Shown here: positions 9,241 to 23,593 of the stretch, piece by piece
Layout of the letters: the number at the start of each line of letters is the position of its first letter
Numbering within the stretch: position 1 is the stretch's first letter
Assembly (NCBI GenBank): GCA_013350335.1
Contig: CM023536.1
Coordinates: 6,468,207-6,532,206, forward strand
DNA from: Chimonanthus salicifolius
Lineage: Eukaryota > Streptophyta > Magnoliopsida > Laurales > Calycanthaceae
DNA length: 64,000 nt
Direction: 5' to 3'
Position numbers and translations under genes: made by a program
The notes under the pieces: model-generated
What the model saw: only the letters and a program-made list of their open reading frames with translations
What the model was told of the DNA's origin: nothing
The model's database searches: none

Positions 9241-12200
9241 TTTGAGCTTTCAAACACAAGACACAAGCATTCCCAACTTATCACACAACATAGCTTGGAG
9301 GACATTTTTTGGATTCTATCTATTCAATAAAAAGAAAATTTGCTTTAGTTTAGATTTTTTTTTTTCCCAATTTTTCTTGGGGTTTGAAGATTTACATGCT
9401 GCTGGAATGCAATACAACTGCAAACTGAGACAACCATTTGTTATCAGTTTTTCTGGTGGCTGATATAGCCGGCTTCTGAGAAAACAATTTTGCACCTTGA
9501 TTATAGAAAGCTCAATTGGAAGCTTTTCATGGTCAAAATGGGATACAAGACTCATTTAGCTTAGCTCAGAAACTTTGCTCTTCCTGACATATGCTGCTTG
9601 TGTTGGAATCATGAAAAATCAGCTGATCATATTCTCATCCACTATCCTATTATGAGCCTACTTGGACATTTGTCCCTTCCTACTTGGACCTTTTTTTTTT
9701 TTTGGAACGGTGGGTGACAGTGAGCATTTGAGAACCAAATGCAGAAATAATCTCAATTCAGCAGACCATTCTTGGAATAGAAGGATACAATTTTGTTTGT
9801 CAGAAGATTTTTAGGACATTCACATCCATGATCCAAGGTTTGTGAGAACAATCATTCGTCTTGCACAACCATGTTCCCTCACGTGTACCTTAGCAAACTA
9901 AACAGTGACCTAGCTTGGGCAGCACAATAGTTTCCCATTATCGGACATTTGTTTCTTAACGGCAAATGATCAAGAAAGAACTTATCACCCAAATCTGGGT
10001 CTAAACTTTACGAGTCCCCAAAAGCATTGACATACATGTCCATAAAAGCTTTATAAGGGCTGATGTTCTGTGATGATCCAATGCATCTCTAATGTTATTA
10101 TTTTAAGAAAATTTATTTTCTTGTAAATATTTTATGTTATTGGTATTTGCTTTCTTCTTATGTAGGAAAGGTTTCACAACAAACTCACTTCGTATGGTCA
10201 TGAGTTCTTTGTTTGGAAAGGAGTGAAGCACCACGAGACCTCAAGAGCATTTCATATGAATATTGTTGTTCGAAAACTTGAATTGCTAAGTGTGGTGGAG
10301 GATAAGGTTGTAAGAAATACCATAGGGTGTAAATTCATTGATTGTATAGTATTGAATTTGATCATATCCATATCTCTCACTCTATATATATGGGATCACC
10401 CACAAATGAGTTTGCATAAAGCTTGGTGCAAAGTTTGAGTTATGTGCCCCATAGTGGATCAAATGGATCCGTTCTCCACCTCACACCCACCTTCCCCTAA
10501 AAATTGCACCCATGTCCAATTAGAACTGTTCTTTTATCTACAAAATTATGAATCACAAAATGCTTCAAAATTTTAAACAAGGTCTCTGGGTCTCTTAGAG
10601 CACCTGTCTAATAATTGGGGCATATGGTAGCCTCCCTACCCACACACACCGGGTAACTCTATGAAGAGCGGCCCTTTGAGGTGGAGTGGACATTGAATTT
10701 AGGACTGTCACTTCTTGAGACGGATTCGAGACAGGTTCCTGGCTATCACTTCAATCTCTTTGGGTTACTCCTATATCTTACTGTTCGAGATTCATGAGGT
10801 AGGCCATGAAGAAAAAATAATAAATTCTAATGGCTGAATTTTCAGAGATCAAAATCACTTAGACAAGGATGACGGGATGGAGCTAACCCAGGATGAAATC
10901 TTCCTATTTCCCTCCAAACATTTTATACCGAAATTTAGTTACGGAAAAGGAAAAAACCAAGCAGTGTTATCAGAACCCTAAATTTAGGTACGGTAAAAGG
11001 AAAAAACCAAGCAAAAATTTACTGGAATAAATAGATATTGGCTGGTGGTTTGAACACATTAAAAAAGGAAAAAAAAAAATCAAATACTAGAAACACTAGA
11101 TTCACCAGTGATTTGAATTTTGTTTTTTTAATTATTCCTTTCAAAATATTAAAAAATAGATTTATGTGAAATATAAAGGTTTCTTACCATTTCTATCTCA
11201 TATCTGTTACCGTTTTGGTATATTAATCAGAGTTTGAATGTTATTTTTAATATTTATATTAATGTTATTTGTAAAAGGTGTCTTATTTAATGTTATATAT
11301 ACTATTTATATTATATTATTACTTGATCAGCTTTAATCGCGATTGAACTCAAAATGCCTCGAAGATGGTTCGTTAGACGATTCGGTTCTGATAACATTGA
11401 GATTCACTAAGAAACCACACATGGCTGTGTTTTGAAGCTGACTACATGTTTATTTAATCCATTCACTACCAAGGGGGTCCAAATATTGGTCAATACGATG
11501 TGTTTGGCCAATAGCTATCATTTTGGGGTTGTCTAATATGTTTTGGTTAGTGCTGCTGAGATATTATCAATGAAAAATTCAAATGTAGTTGATATATCAT
11601 TTATACGATATATTTTATGTTTTTAATACATTTTTTTAATCAACACAATTGCATATTTATACAATATATATTATTGATATACTGATATTTAGTCGTATCA
11701 ATTTTTTATTAATATTTAGACCCCTATGCATTGCACAACATAGGTCAAAGAGAATGTATATACATGGGCTAAAGATATCAACCATCATCACCCATTAACT
11801 CGAGTCAATAAATAAATCCCTGTAACAGCTAAATTATGACACATGGCCTGTAGTTTTGCACTTGATGGGCCCTTAAAGAGCCACCAGGTAATTAGGGGCG
11901 TTCATGGGCTAGGTTTAGGTTAAGTTATGCTCAAGCCCAAGGTTGTCCAAAGCCCATTGGGCTTTGTAACGTTAAAGCCTGATCTGGCCCATTTGGAAAA
12001 ATGCTGAGCTCAAGCTCGCCCTTTGAGACCATTAAAAATCCAACTATTTTTTTAAATATAAATTTAATAAGCTACAAGTAACTAAATTTGAACTCAAAAT
12101 TAAATTTTTAACAACTTGATCGTAGAGGTTAAAGGTCAATTTTCTAATTGATTTCAAATATATATATTTTTTAAAAAAAAGCAGAAAATGACCTAAGTGT

Positions 12201-12670
12201 ACACATATTCACATACAAAGACTAAACGACCTGAAAAGCACGACATGTTTTTATGGGTTTCTTGCAAAAGTCTGAAGCCGACTCTTTACATAAATGGGCT
12301 CAAGAATTTAGCCCGTGCTCAGCCCATTGAGCTAATAAGGGGAGATAGCTAAAACATTACTTGTATCTGCCCATGAGAAAATCCAAAATTTCATTTTAAT
12401 AGAGACCCAAACCAATTTTTTTTTTTTTTTTGAAAAAAAAAATCTTCTAAATTCTGAATGTCGATTGACTTGTTTTTTACTGAGACAGATATATGAAATA
12501 ATAAATTACTGCAGGAAGGAACATGCACAGGGAATTCTTACCACCATGAAAGGCTATATATTATTGGAATTTATTATATTGAAATTGGATAATATATAAT
12601 ATATAAATATCCTCTCATTTTATTATATGACCCATATCAATTTATCAGTAATATTTCCATACAAACAGAG

Positions 12671-14285
12671 CTAAACAAGATTTTCAGTTGATGGGCAGAA
12701 CGTGAGAAGGTAATTTGCAGCAGTGCAAGTGAAAGTGCTGGATTTATCGTCATAGGCATAGCTATAGGCAAGAGGACAAGCATTCTTGAATATCATGGAG
12801 TACTTGGTCGGCTTGCATGTATCTGGACTGCCAAAATCGCCGGTGCAACAATATTCCGGCGATCCGAAAACTTCGCAAGCACTCTTGCATCCGACAGTTG
12901 ATCCATCTGATCCCTTCAACTGCAATTCAGAAGGGCAGACAGCGTTCACATCGGCCGGGCATCCGCTCTCTCTGCAGTCGCCGGAGCCACCTTGAGGGAC
13001 GACGGAGAAGGGCACGTTGAAGCCATCAACTAGGCTAGTGTCGTAGAAATCTTGGCCACCTCCCGTCCCAAGAGTGAATTCTATGAGTGTAGCTGGTGGT
13101 GCAGCTCCTTTACCGTTGCAGGCGATAGTTCCAGAGCCGCAGTCGCCGGAGGAACATGAGAAGCTCCCGGAGGCAGCGGTGGAGCACTGTGTCCGGCCCC
13201 AGAAACGACCTCCCCATGCCTCTGGGGCGTCGAGCGACACCGATGCGCCGGAAGTTAGTTCGAATCCGGTCTGGGATAATGGAGGCTTGTCGGCGTTGTT
13301 CAAGGTGCCACCCCACACTGTGTATGAGCACTTGTTTGTCAATGTAAATGTGGCTGAGTTGGCTCCTGCAATCAATCATTTACACCACAATTTCGTCAAC
13401 AATTATCTTTATAATTTCTACTAATCCATGGAAAATTATTTAATCACGCGTGAAAAAGTGTTAGGCTTTTTGGAGTCTGATTATCAAAGATGTAATGTCG
13501 ATTCGGTCATGTATGAGTATATATGGTGTCTTATGTAACCCTAGTTAGACTAGTATATATGATTGTTTTGTGTGTGAAATAGCCAAACATTTCTAACGAG
13601 AGTCATATCTTCTTTGTTTCTCTTTTAGTGGGTCGGTTTGAACCAGTAAACGTACCGAAGGAAAACTACTTAAAATCTCTGTATCGTGGTTTGCTTCTCT
13701 TTTCTTATTTCTCTTTCTATTTTTTCCATATTGTTACGCGTGTTGGTAAATGAACTGCAGATCTACTTATAGACCTTTTTGGTTTGCGATTACCATCTTG
13801 TTTTTTTTATAATAATATGTTGGTATTTATTTAATAATATGATGCATATATAATAAATATTTACACAGTTTATATATTTTCATATAAATAAAAGTATATG
13901 TCAATAATTATTAATATTAAGTGCCTATTTTCATTTCAATCAGGTACAAATCCAACCAGCGAAATTATATTTCTCTGCACTTGAATCTCAGAAATCAGGT
14001 TTTGAAAGTGAATAATCCAGAAATCTTGAACAATATTATTGATCATTGTATAATACCCAAACACCAACAAAAGCTTTTCCTTTTGTAGTTTATTGCTAGA
14101 GGTGGCATAGTAACATACCAAAACCTGCATTTCTTGTTAGCCATGAATGAAAAAAAAAGAAAAAAAGAGAGACTTTCCTCTGAATTAAAACAAAGAAGAT
14201 AAAAACAAGAAGCAGAATATCAAAATGTATACTGACCTGCAAATAGCAAAGAAAAGAGAAGAGAGAGGAAAACTTGTGTTTCCAT
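12671..14285 (-). CDS. Thaumatin-like protein (PR-5 family), copy 2, with C-terminal extension
   Basis: Exons 14,237-14,285 and 12,671-13,365, intron 871 bp, giving 247 residues. The protein equals copies 1 and 3 up to the final FCP. There the TGA stop has become TCA (plus-strand g instead of c at 12,690), so translation adds STENLV before the next in-frame TAG. Signal peptide, 16 cysteines and acidic-cleft residues are intact, and splice sites and TATA box (14,358-14,364) match the other copies. Some vacuolar PR proteins carry short C-terminal sorting peptides, so the tail could matter for location; that is speculation. It could also be neutral. Confidence 0.92.
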
Positions 14286-14357
14286 GGCTAGAGAGATTAG
14301 AAGAGCAATTGAGAATGCCTTGTTATTTGGTGGGAGAGTTCTTGTGGTTTGGGAGGA

Positions 14358-14364
14358 ATTTATA
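14358..14364 (-). promoter_or_regulatory. TATA box of thaumatin-like copy 2
   Basis: TATAAAT on the minus strand, 73 nt before the ATG at 14,285, in a context identical to copy 1. Confidence 0.68.
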
Positions 14365-17300
14365 AGGGTAATGAGAAGTCTAATGTTACAAAATTTCCTT
14401 GTTTGGATAGATTACGATAAATACTTCTACATACATTAAAGACTTTGAAAGAGGTTCACATTGACAGCCTATTGGTTTAATTGTGAGTAAATCTATTTTA
14501 GTCATGTTGATGTTTGTTAAATATAGGGCTGCAACTCGGGTCGGGTTTTGGCCCGATCCACATGACCCGACCCGAGAAATCATGCGGGTTGGGTCGAGAA
14601 TTTCGGGTTAGCGGGTCGGGTCGGGCTGAGAAGATAAAAGCCCGCATGAAATTCGGGCCGGGTCGGGTTGAGGATTTTATAAGTGAACTCGACCTGTCTA
14701 AAATTAGTGTAAAATGGGTTCAAAATGCGGGTCGGGTCAAAATTTGGGTTAGAATTCGGTTCGGGTCGGGTCCGGTTCCGTATATATATATCAACTCGAG
14801 TCGGGTTAGGTTTTAAAAACCCGACCCGCCTTGACCTGAGTTGCAGATCAACTTGATGGCATTTGGTATATAGTTCTTATCAATTTTTTTTTAATGACGG
14901 AGGGGGAACATTGAGCACAACACTATTAGACCCCCTTTCGGGTGACGTCCCATATCCCCACAGAATAACCACTAGGTTACTCCACGGAGACTAAAACTCG
15001 CACTATCCTACTTCCTGAGGTATAATATTACCAACTGAGCTACCTCGTGTAGGGTGTCTTTATCATTTATTTTGAACGTCTATTTTATTTAATCTTACTT
15101 CTCAATCATTTTATATATGATTATCATACCTCCGGTTCGATTACGTGTTACGTGGGCCTAACTTCTTGTAAATTTAAATTCTTTATTGTTGAATTTTATA
15201 AATTCTCAACCCAAATCTAGAAGCAATGAATTGATCGAACTCCAACGTGAAATATGGCTTGTGAAGTTTATGACATCTTAAGACCCATGAATGAAGGAAA
15301 TGAGACGTGAAATATGGTTGATGAAGAGTTCAAATTTATAAATTTCTAATTCACGTGGCCTTAGAATATTTAGTCACAATTATATGGGTTTTTCTCCATT
15401 GACAAAATCAAGCTAATGAATCAAAGTCACAATAATAAATCACATCTATAAAAATTTAAATAAAGAGAAGAAAAGTTTTGTCCCAAGTTCCATGGAGAAG
15501 AAGAGGAGATAAAGTTATGGTAAAAAGAGGTTATCAATAGATTTATTCATTAAATTACTCTAAAAAAATAATTAGACCACCCTTGTTGAAAAGAAAGATG
15601 AGCCCAACGTTTTTGTGTCGTGCACTTGAAAGAATATCATAGAAAAATTTAAAGGAGTTGTAGTGATGAGAGATAAAAATACCATTTTTGTCTCTTCTTT
15701 AAGAAAAATTTAAAGGGTTTAGAGTGATGAGGGGTAAAAATATCGTTTTTGTCTCTCTCTTTTTTTTTTTTTGTAAATATCACTTTTTCAATTAAAAAAA
15801 CAGCATTAAAAAAATGAAAACCCAAATATCAGACAAAATTTCCTAAATTTGTCCATTTGCAAGAAACTAATGGTTTCCAAAAATGACACGGCTATGCATT
15901 GGAAAATTGTGACAATTTTCTGTTTTTTCCTCTGCACTCTTCCTACGGGAAACATTTTCTACAGTCAATGAGGATTCTATTATTCATCCGGCCTGTTTTC
16001 TATTCAATTGAAACATCAAATTTGACTTCTTATTAGAGAAAAGTCTTCACCCAATTAATTCTCCATCAATAGCTTTCCATTTTTTTTTAAGACTAAGGTG
16101 TCGAAACCCCTTAGAACACCTAATTAATCTTTGAAATATGTGCATATCTCCCTATCCACACACATCGGATAAAACTATGGGAAATAACCCTTTTGTATTG
16201 AAAGTTACTCGAATCCAAACCTCCTGCAACTCAGACCGCCAAGTCGACCCTCACGATTTCATCAATAGCTTTCTATTTGTTTTTTTTTTTTTTTAATTGT
16301 TAGTTTCTTTAATCAAGGGATCAAAAGAATCATAGATTGATTTAATTGATTCTTTAATTGTTTCCATTTTCAGAATTGTAATATATATATATATTATATA
16401 TATATATATATATATATTCCGGATTTTCTCAAAATTCTAGATGGTATAGATAAACCCATTTCTCAAAATTCTGCACTTCTCAAGAAGATAGAGTAATAGA
16501 AACATGATGTGGCTGGTAGGAGAAAAAATCGACAAAATGATCTATTAAACAAAAATTAGTATGAACTTTCAATAAAAAAATTGAATAAAGCCAGGACAAT
16601 ATCATAAACATTCAGAATGGATCATTGTGAACCAATTCACAACTGATAAATTCCTGAAAAGATATTAGGCTACAACCACCTATTCGGAGAGATTTCTCAT
16701 CTTTAAACCAATGTGGGGTCCACCAGATAAACTATGGATGTGGGGCACACATGAAATAAATAGTGGGTTCCACAGGCTTCATTTACGTTGTTGCCTACCT
16801 TATCATTCATTCATCCATCTGACAGAATAACCTCAATTGCCTACCTTATTACATTTTGAATATGAAATGTTTCTTCTTTCTATGAGCTTTTTTGACATCT
16901 ATTGGACTTGAACCAACAAACTTGAATTGCTAGACATCCCAAATCAAGCCAACGTCCCAACTTGAAAGGGGTGAGACATTTTTTCTTTATAATATTTGTT
17001 TTATTAAATTTTAAAAATTAAATATGACATAAACTAATAGATGCAAAACCCACAAATTGATTCACATTTCATGTGTTTATATAGAAATAATAAAGAGCAT
17101 ATATTTAAAGTATGGATTAGTGACTCTATGCTGAAGTGTTTTGACTGCAATCCACCCATACTCGGATTCATAGTTTGCTAGATCATGGAACACAGACACT
17201 GCAATCAGGGTAACTTTTTTTTTAAGACAAAGGTGTATAGGGGTCTCACCTGTATTTGAACATGGGACATTTTAACCCGATCAGTTCTTGGGGCTATGTG

Positions 17301-17393
17301 TAAACCTCCCAATCTCACACTGCACTGGATAAACAACTACGGAGAATGGCCCAGATAAGTATGAGAGTTTAGTTTGATATCATTTAATTGGAA

Positions 17394-17424
<31 letters not shown>

Positions 17425-17618
17425 TACATGACCATTGTCATATCTTCTAATATATTTACCAAAAAAAATAACAAGGATTAAAAATGAAGAAGCTACTTGA
17501 AGACACTGGTTCCTATGAAAGGGATTCTTCAGCATCAACTGTGACAGAAGCATGGAAGACTAATATTGAACCTTTGCATCTACTGATGGCTATAGCAATG
17601 TCAAGTTCTAGAGGCGCT

Positions 17619-17690
17619 TCAAAGTTGGCCAGTTCCAAGAGGCTGCCTTGATGTGTCCCCAGAAGCCCATGCTTGATAATCTTTAACAAG
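17619..17690 (-). pseudogene. Orphan DUF1997 last exon (unit copy 2)
   Basis: Second duplicated exon 6, coding for the same 23 C-terminal residues and stop, with the CAG acceptor intact just upstream (17,691-17,693). It lies about 8.9 kb beyond the functional last exon on the same strand, so it could only be used by a read-through transcript. Confidence 0.9.
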
Positions 17691-20600
17691 CTGAAAGACC
17701 ACCAAACATACAACATCAGAATGAAATCTCCCCTCATCGTATAAAAAGAAAATGGTATATCAAATTGGAAATTTAAACCAAATTACTAACAAAGAAACAG
17801 ACAGCAGCGGATAAAGTGACCGGTTATTTAAAGCAGTTGAAAGCAATAGAGGGGTTGCCCTGACGGTCAAGAAGCTTTCTCTCATGAAGGGAGGTCTTGT
17901 ATTCGATGCATGCTCAAACTCCTTTAGACCACACCCTATGGAGTTACTCCTCATCGACTTATCAGTGTATGGATTGGAGGTTTACACATGCTCATGTGAT
18001 TAGCCTCACCTCCAATTTGGAGTGGGGATACCCATGTTACAAAAAAAAAAAAGTAATGGCCTATTGAGAAAAAAAAAAAAAACAAGCAATCACAAAAGAA
18101 AGCAAAAGCCATAGATTTACGTGGAAAACCTTTGTGAAAAAAAACTACGGAGCAGCATAAAAATCCACAATGATCAAAATAGGTAGTTACAACATTTTCC
18201 ATGCACTACACTCTTCTTTGTTTTCGTGTGTTAATCAAGCCTAATGCACATAGGGTTATAAATACATTACAAAGGAGAAACTTACCAAAACACCTATAGT
18301 AATAACCACCCCAAAAATTCGAGTGGGGCAAATCCCCTAGCAAAGGACGCATTGCCCCCCATACAACCCCCAAACCAGCTCACCACCAAGCTATATCAGC
18401 AACGACAGGTGCTAAATCTTAGAGGAAATCAGGCTCCACAACTCATGGGCAACTTGAATGAATTAAATATTGTGATGATTGATTTGAGCTTTCAAACACA
18501 AGACACAAGCATTCCCAACTTATCACACAACATAGCTTGGAGGACATTTTTTGGATTCTATCTATTCAATAAAAAGAAAATTTGCTTTAGTTTAGATTTT
18601 TTTTTTTCCCAATTTTTCTTGGGGTTTGAAGATTTACATGCTGCTGGAATGCAATACAACTGCAAACTGAGACAACCATTTGTTATCAGTTTTTCTGGTG
18701 GCTGATATAGCCGGCCTCTGAGAAAACAATTTTGCACCTTGATTATAGAAAGCTCAATTGGAAGCTTTTCATGGTCAAAATGGGATACAAGACTCATTTA
18801 GCTTAGCTCAGAAACTTTGCTCTTCCTGACATATGCTGCTTGTGTTGGAATCATGAAAAATCAGCTGATCATATTCTCATCCACTATCCTATTATGAGCC
18901 TACTTGGACATTTGTCCCTTCCTACTTGGACCTTTTTTTTTTTTTTGGAACGGTGGGTGACAGTGAGCATTTGAGAACCAAATGCAGAAATAATCTCAAT
19001 TCAGCAGACCATTCTTGGAATAGAAGGATACAATTTTGTTTGTCAGAAGATTTTTAGGACATTCACATCCATGATCCAAGGTTTGTGAGAACAATCATTC
19101 GTCTTGCACAACCATGTTCCCTCACGTGTACCTTAGCAAACTAAACAGTGACCTAGCTTGGGCAGCACAATAGTTTCCCATTATCGGACATTTGTTTCTT
19201 AACGGCAAATGATCAAGAAAGAACTTATCACCCAAATCTGGGTCTAAACTTTACGAGTCCCCAAAAGCATTGACATACATGTCCATAAAAGCTTTATAAG
19301 GGCTGATGTTCTGTGATGATCCAATGCATCTCTAATGTTATTATTTTAAGAAAATTTATTTTCTTGTAAATATTTATGTTATTGGTATTTGCTTTCTTCT
19401 TATGTAGGAAAGGTTTCACAACAAACTCACTTCGTATGGTCATGAGTTCTTTGTTTGGAAAGGAGTGAAGCACCACGAGACCTCAAGAGCATTTCATATG
19501 AATATTGTTGTTCGAAAACTTGAATTGCTAAGTGTGGTGGAGGATAAGGTTGTAAGAAATACCATAGGGTGTAAATTCATTGATTGTATAGTATTGAATT
19601 TGATCATATCCATATCTCTCACTCTATATATATGGGATCACCCACAAATGAGTTTGCATAAAGCTTGGTGCAAAGTTTGAGTTATGTGCCCCATAGTGGA
19701 TCAAATGGATCCATTCTCCTCACACCCACCTTCCCCTAAAAATTGCACCCATGTCCAATTAGAACTGTTCTTTTATCTACAAAATTATGAATCACAAAAT
19801 GCTTCAAAATTTTAAACAAGGTCTCTGGGTCTCTTAGAGCACCTGTCTAATCATTGGGGCATATGGTAGCCTCCCTACCCACACACACCGGGTAACTCTA
19901 TGAAGAGCGGCCCTTTGAGGTGGAGTGGACATTGAATTTAGGACTGTCACTTCTTGAGACGGATTCGAGACAGGTTCCTGGCTATCACTTCAATCTCTTT
20001 GGGTTACTCCTATATCTTACCTGTTCGAGATTCATGAGGTAGGCCATGAAGAAAAAATAATAAATTCTAATGGCTGAATTTTCAGAGATCAAAATCACTT
20101 AGACAAGGATGACGGGATGGAGCTAACCCAGGATGAAATCTTCCTATTTCCCTCCAAACATTTTATACCGAAATTTAGTTACGGAAAAGGAAAAAACCAA
20201 GCAGTGTTATCAGAACCCTAAATTTAGGTACGGTAAAAGGAAAAAACCAAGCAAAAATTTACTGGAATAAATATATATTGGCTGGTGGTTTGAACACATT
20301 AAAAAAGGAAAAAAAAAAAAAATCAAATACTAGAAACACTAGATTCACCAGTGATTTGAATTTTGTTTTTTTAATTATTCCTTTCAAAATATTAAAAAAT
20401 AGATTTATGTGAAATATAAAGGTTTCTTACCATTTCTATCTCATATCTGTTACCGTTTTGGTATATTAATCAGAGTTTGAATGTTATTTTTAATATTTAT
20501 ATTAATGTTATTTGTAAAAGGTGTCTTTTTTAATGTTATATATACTATTTATATTATATTATTACTTGATCGGCTTTAATCGCGATTGAACTCAAAATGC

Positions 20601-21932
20601 CTCGAAGATGGTTCGTTAGACAATTCGGTTCTGATAACATTGAGATTCACTAAGAAACCACACATGGCTGTGTTTTGAAGCTGACTACATGTTTATTTAA
20701 TCCATTCACTACCAAGGGGGTCCAAATATTGGTCAATACGATGTGTTTGGCCAATACCTATCATTTTGGGGTTGTCTAATATGTTTTGGTTAGTGCTGCT
20801 GAGATATTATCAATGAAAAATTCAAATGTAGTTGATATATCATTTATACGATATATTTTATGTTTTTAATACATTTTTTTAATCAACACAATTGCATATT
20901 TATACAATATATATTATTGATATACTGATATTTAGTCGTATCAATTTTTTATTAATATTTAGACCCCTATGCATTGCACAACATAGGTCAAAGAGAATGT
21001 ATATACATGGGCTAAAGATATCAACCATCATCACCCATTAACTCGAGTCAATAAATAAATCCCTGTAACAGCTAAATTATGACACATGGCCTGTAGTTTT
21101 GCACTTGATGGGCCCTTAAAGAGCCACCAGGTAATTAGGGGCGTTCATGGGCTAGGTTTAGGTTAAGTTATGCTCAAGCCCAAGGTTGTCCAAAGCCCAT
21201 TGGGCTTTGTAACGTTAAAGCCTGATCTGGCCCATTTGGAAAAATGCTGAGCTCAAGCTCGCCCTTTGAGACCATTAAAAATCCAACTATTTTTTTTAAA
21301 TATAAATTTAATAAGCTACAAGTAACTAAATTTGAACTCAAAATTAAATTTTTAACAACTTGATCGTAGAGGTTAAAGGTCAATTTTCTAATTGATTTCA
21401 AATATATATATTTTTTAAAAAAAGCAGAAAATGACCTAAGTGTACACATATTCACATACAAAGACTAAACGAGCTGAAAAGCACGACATGTTTTTATGGG
21501 TTTCTTGCAAAAGTCTGAAGCCGACTCTTTACATAAATGGGCTCAAGAATTTAGCCCGTGCTCAGCCCATTGAGCTAATAAGGGGAGATAGCTAAAGCAT
21601 TACTTGTATCTGCCCATGAGAAAATCCAAAATTTCATTTTAATAGAGACCCAAACCAATTTTTTTTTTTTTTTTGAAAAAAAAAAATCTTCTAAATTCTG
21701 AATGTCGATTGACTTGTTTTTTACTGAGACAGATATATGAAATAATAAATTACTGCAGGAAGGAACATGCACAGGGAATTCTTACCACCATGAAAGGCTA
21801 TATATTATTGGAATTTATTATATTGAAATTGGATAATATATAATATATAAATATCCTCTCATTTTATTATATGACCCATATCAATTTATCAGTAATATTT
21901 CCATACAAACAGAGCTAAACAAGATTTTCAGT

Positions 21933-23514
21933 TCATGGGCAGAACGTGAGAAGGTAATTTGCAGCAGTGCAAGTGAAAGTGCTGGATTTATCGTCATAGG
22001 CATAGCTATAGGCAAGAGGACAAGCATTCTTGAATATCATGGAGTACTTGGTCGGCTTGCATGTATCTGGACTGCCAAAATCGCCGGTGCAACAATATTC
22101 CGGCGATCCGAAAACTTCGCAAGCACTCTTGCATCCGACAGTTGATCCATCTGATCCCTTCAACTGCAATTCAGAAGGGCAGACAGCGTTCACATCGGCC
22201 GGGCATCCGCTCTCTCTGCAGTCGCCGGAGCCACCTTGAGGGACGACGGAGAAGGGCACGTTGAAGCCATCAACTAGGCTAGTGTCGTAGAAATCTTGGC
22301 CACCTCCCGTCCCAAGAGTGAATTCTATGAGTGTAGCTGGTGGTGCAGCTCCTTTACCGTTGCAGGCGATAGTTCCAGAGCCGCAGTCGCCGGAGGAACA
22401 TGAGAAGCTCCCGGAGGCAGCGGTGGAGCACTGTGTCCGGCCCCAGAAACGACCTCCCCATGCCTCTGGGGCGTCGAGCGACACCGATGCGCCGGAAGTT
22501 AGTTCGAATCCGGTCTGGGATAATGGAGGCTTGTCGGCGTTGTTCAAGGTGCCACCCCACACTGTGTATGAGCACTTGTTTGTCAATGTAAATGTGGCTG
22601 AGTTGGCTCCTGCAATCAATCATTTACACCACAATTTCGTCAACAATTATCTTTATAATTTCTACTAATCCATGGAAAATTATTTAATCACGCGTGAAAA
22701 AGTGTTAGGCTTTTTGGAGTCTGATTATCAAAGATGTAATGTCGATTCGGTCATGTATGAGTATATATGGTGTCTTATGTAACCCTAGTTAGACTAGTAT
22801 ATATGATTGTTTTGTGTGTGAAATAGCCAAACATTTCTAACGAGAGTCATATCTTCTTTGTTTCTCTTTTAGTGGGTCGGTTTGAACCAGTAAACGTACC
22901 GAAGGAAAACTACTTAAAATCTCTGTATCGTGGTTTGCTTCTCTTTTCTTATTTCTCTTTCTATTTTTTCCATATTGTTACGCGTGTTGGTAAATGAACT
23001 GCAGATCTACTTATAGACCTTTTTGGTTTGCGATTACCATCTTGTTTTTTTTATAATAATATGTTGGTATTTATTTAATAATATGATGCATATATAATAA
23101 ATATTTACACAGTTTATATATTTTCATATAAATAAAAGTATATGTCAATAATTATTAATATTAAGTGCCTATTTTCATTTCAATCAGGTACAAATCCAAC
23201 CAGCGAAATTATATTTCTCTGCACTTGAATCTCAGAAATCAGGTTTTGAAAGTGAATAATCCAGAAATCTTGAACAATATTTATTGATACCCAAAACAAA
23301 AGCTTTTCCTTTTGTAGTTTATTGCTAGAGGTGGCATAGTAACATACCAAAACCTGCATTTCTTGTTAGCCATGAATGAAAAAAAAAGAAAAAAAGAGAG
23401 ACTTTCCTCTGAATTAAAACAAAGAAGATAAAAACAAGAAGCAGAATATCAAAATGTATACTGACCTGCAAATAGCAAAGAAAAGAGAAGAGAGAGGAAA
23501 ACTTGTGTTTCCAT
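21933..23514 (-). CDS. Thaumatin-like protein (PR-5 family), copy 3
   Basis: Exons 23,466-23,514 and 21,933-22,609 with an 856-bp intron, giving 241 residues identical to copy 1. Signal peptide, 16 cysteines, acidic-cleft residues, the TGA directly after FCP and the TATA box (23,587-23,593) are all present. The intron is shorter because of small deletions near 23,281-23,300, away from the splice sites. It lies about 3 kb downstream of the DUF1997 gene on the same strand, so read-through from that gene would run into it in sense orientation. Confidence 0.93.
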
Positions 23515-23586
23515 GGCTAGAGAGATTAGAAGAGCAATTGAGAATGCCTTGTTATTTGGTGGGAGAGTTCTTGTGGTTTGGGAGGA

Positions 23587-23593
23587 ATTTATA
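23587..23593 (-). promoter_or_regulatory. TATA box of thaumatin-like copy 3
   Basis: TATAAAT on the minus strand, 73 nt before the ATG at 23,514. Confidence 0.68.

Larger units (their letters stand above)
8582..17822. repeat. Tandem unit copy 2 (complete, 9,241 bp)
   Basis: This is the only unit with both edges inside the window that matches copy 1 along its whole length. It starts with an LTR/SINE-rich 0.65 kb, then repeats the contents of copy 1. Most of it is nearly identical to copies 1 and 3, apart from a divergent patch around 14,690-15,060. Confidence 0.95.

Noticed and set aside
9110..9463. Plus-strand 117-residue frame at the unit junction (also 18,352-18,705)
   Set aside because: Low-complexity, poly-T encoded Phe/Lys stretches, no splice context and no recognisable motif.
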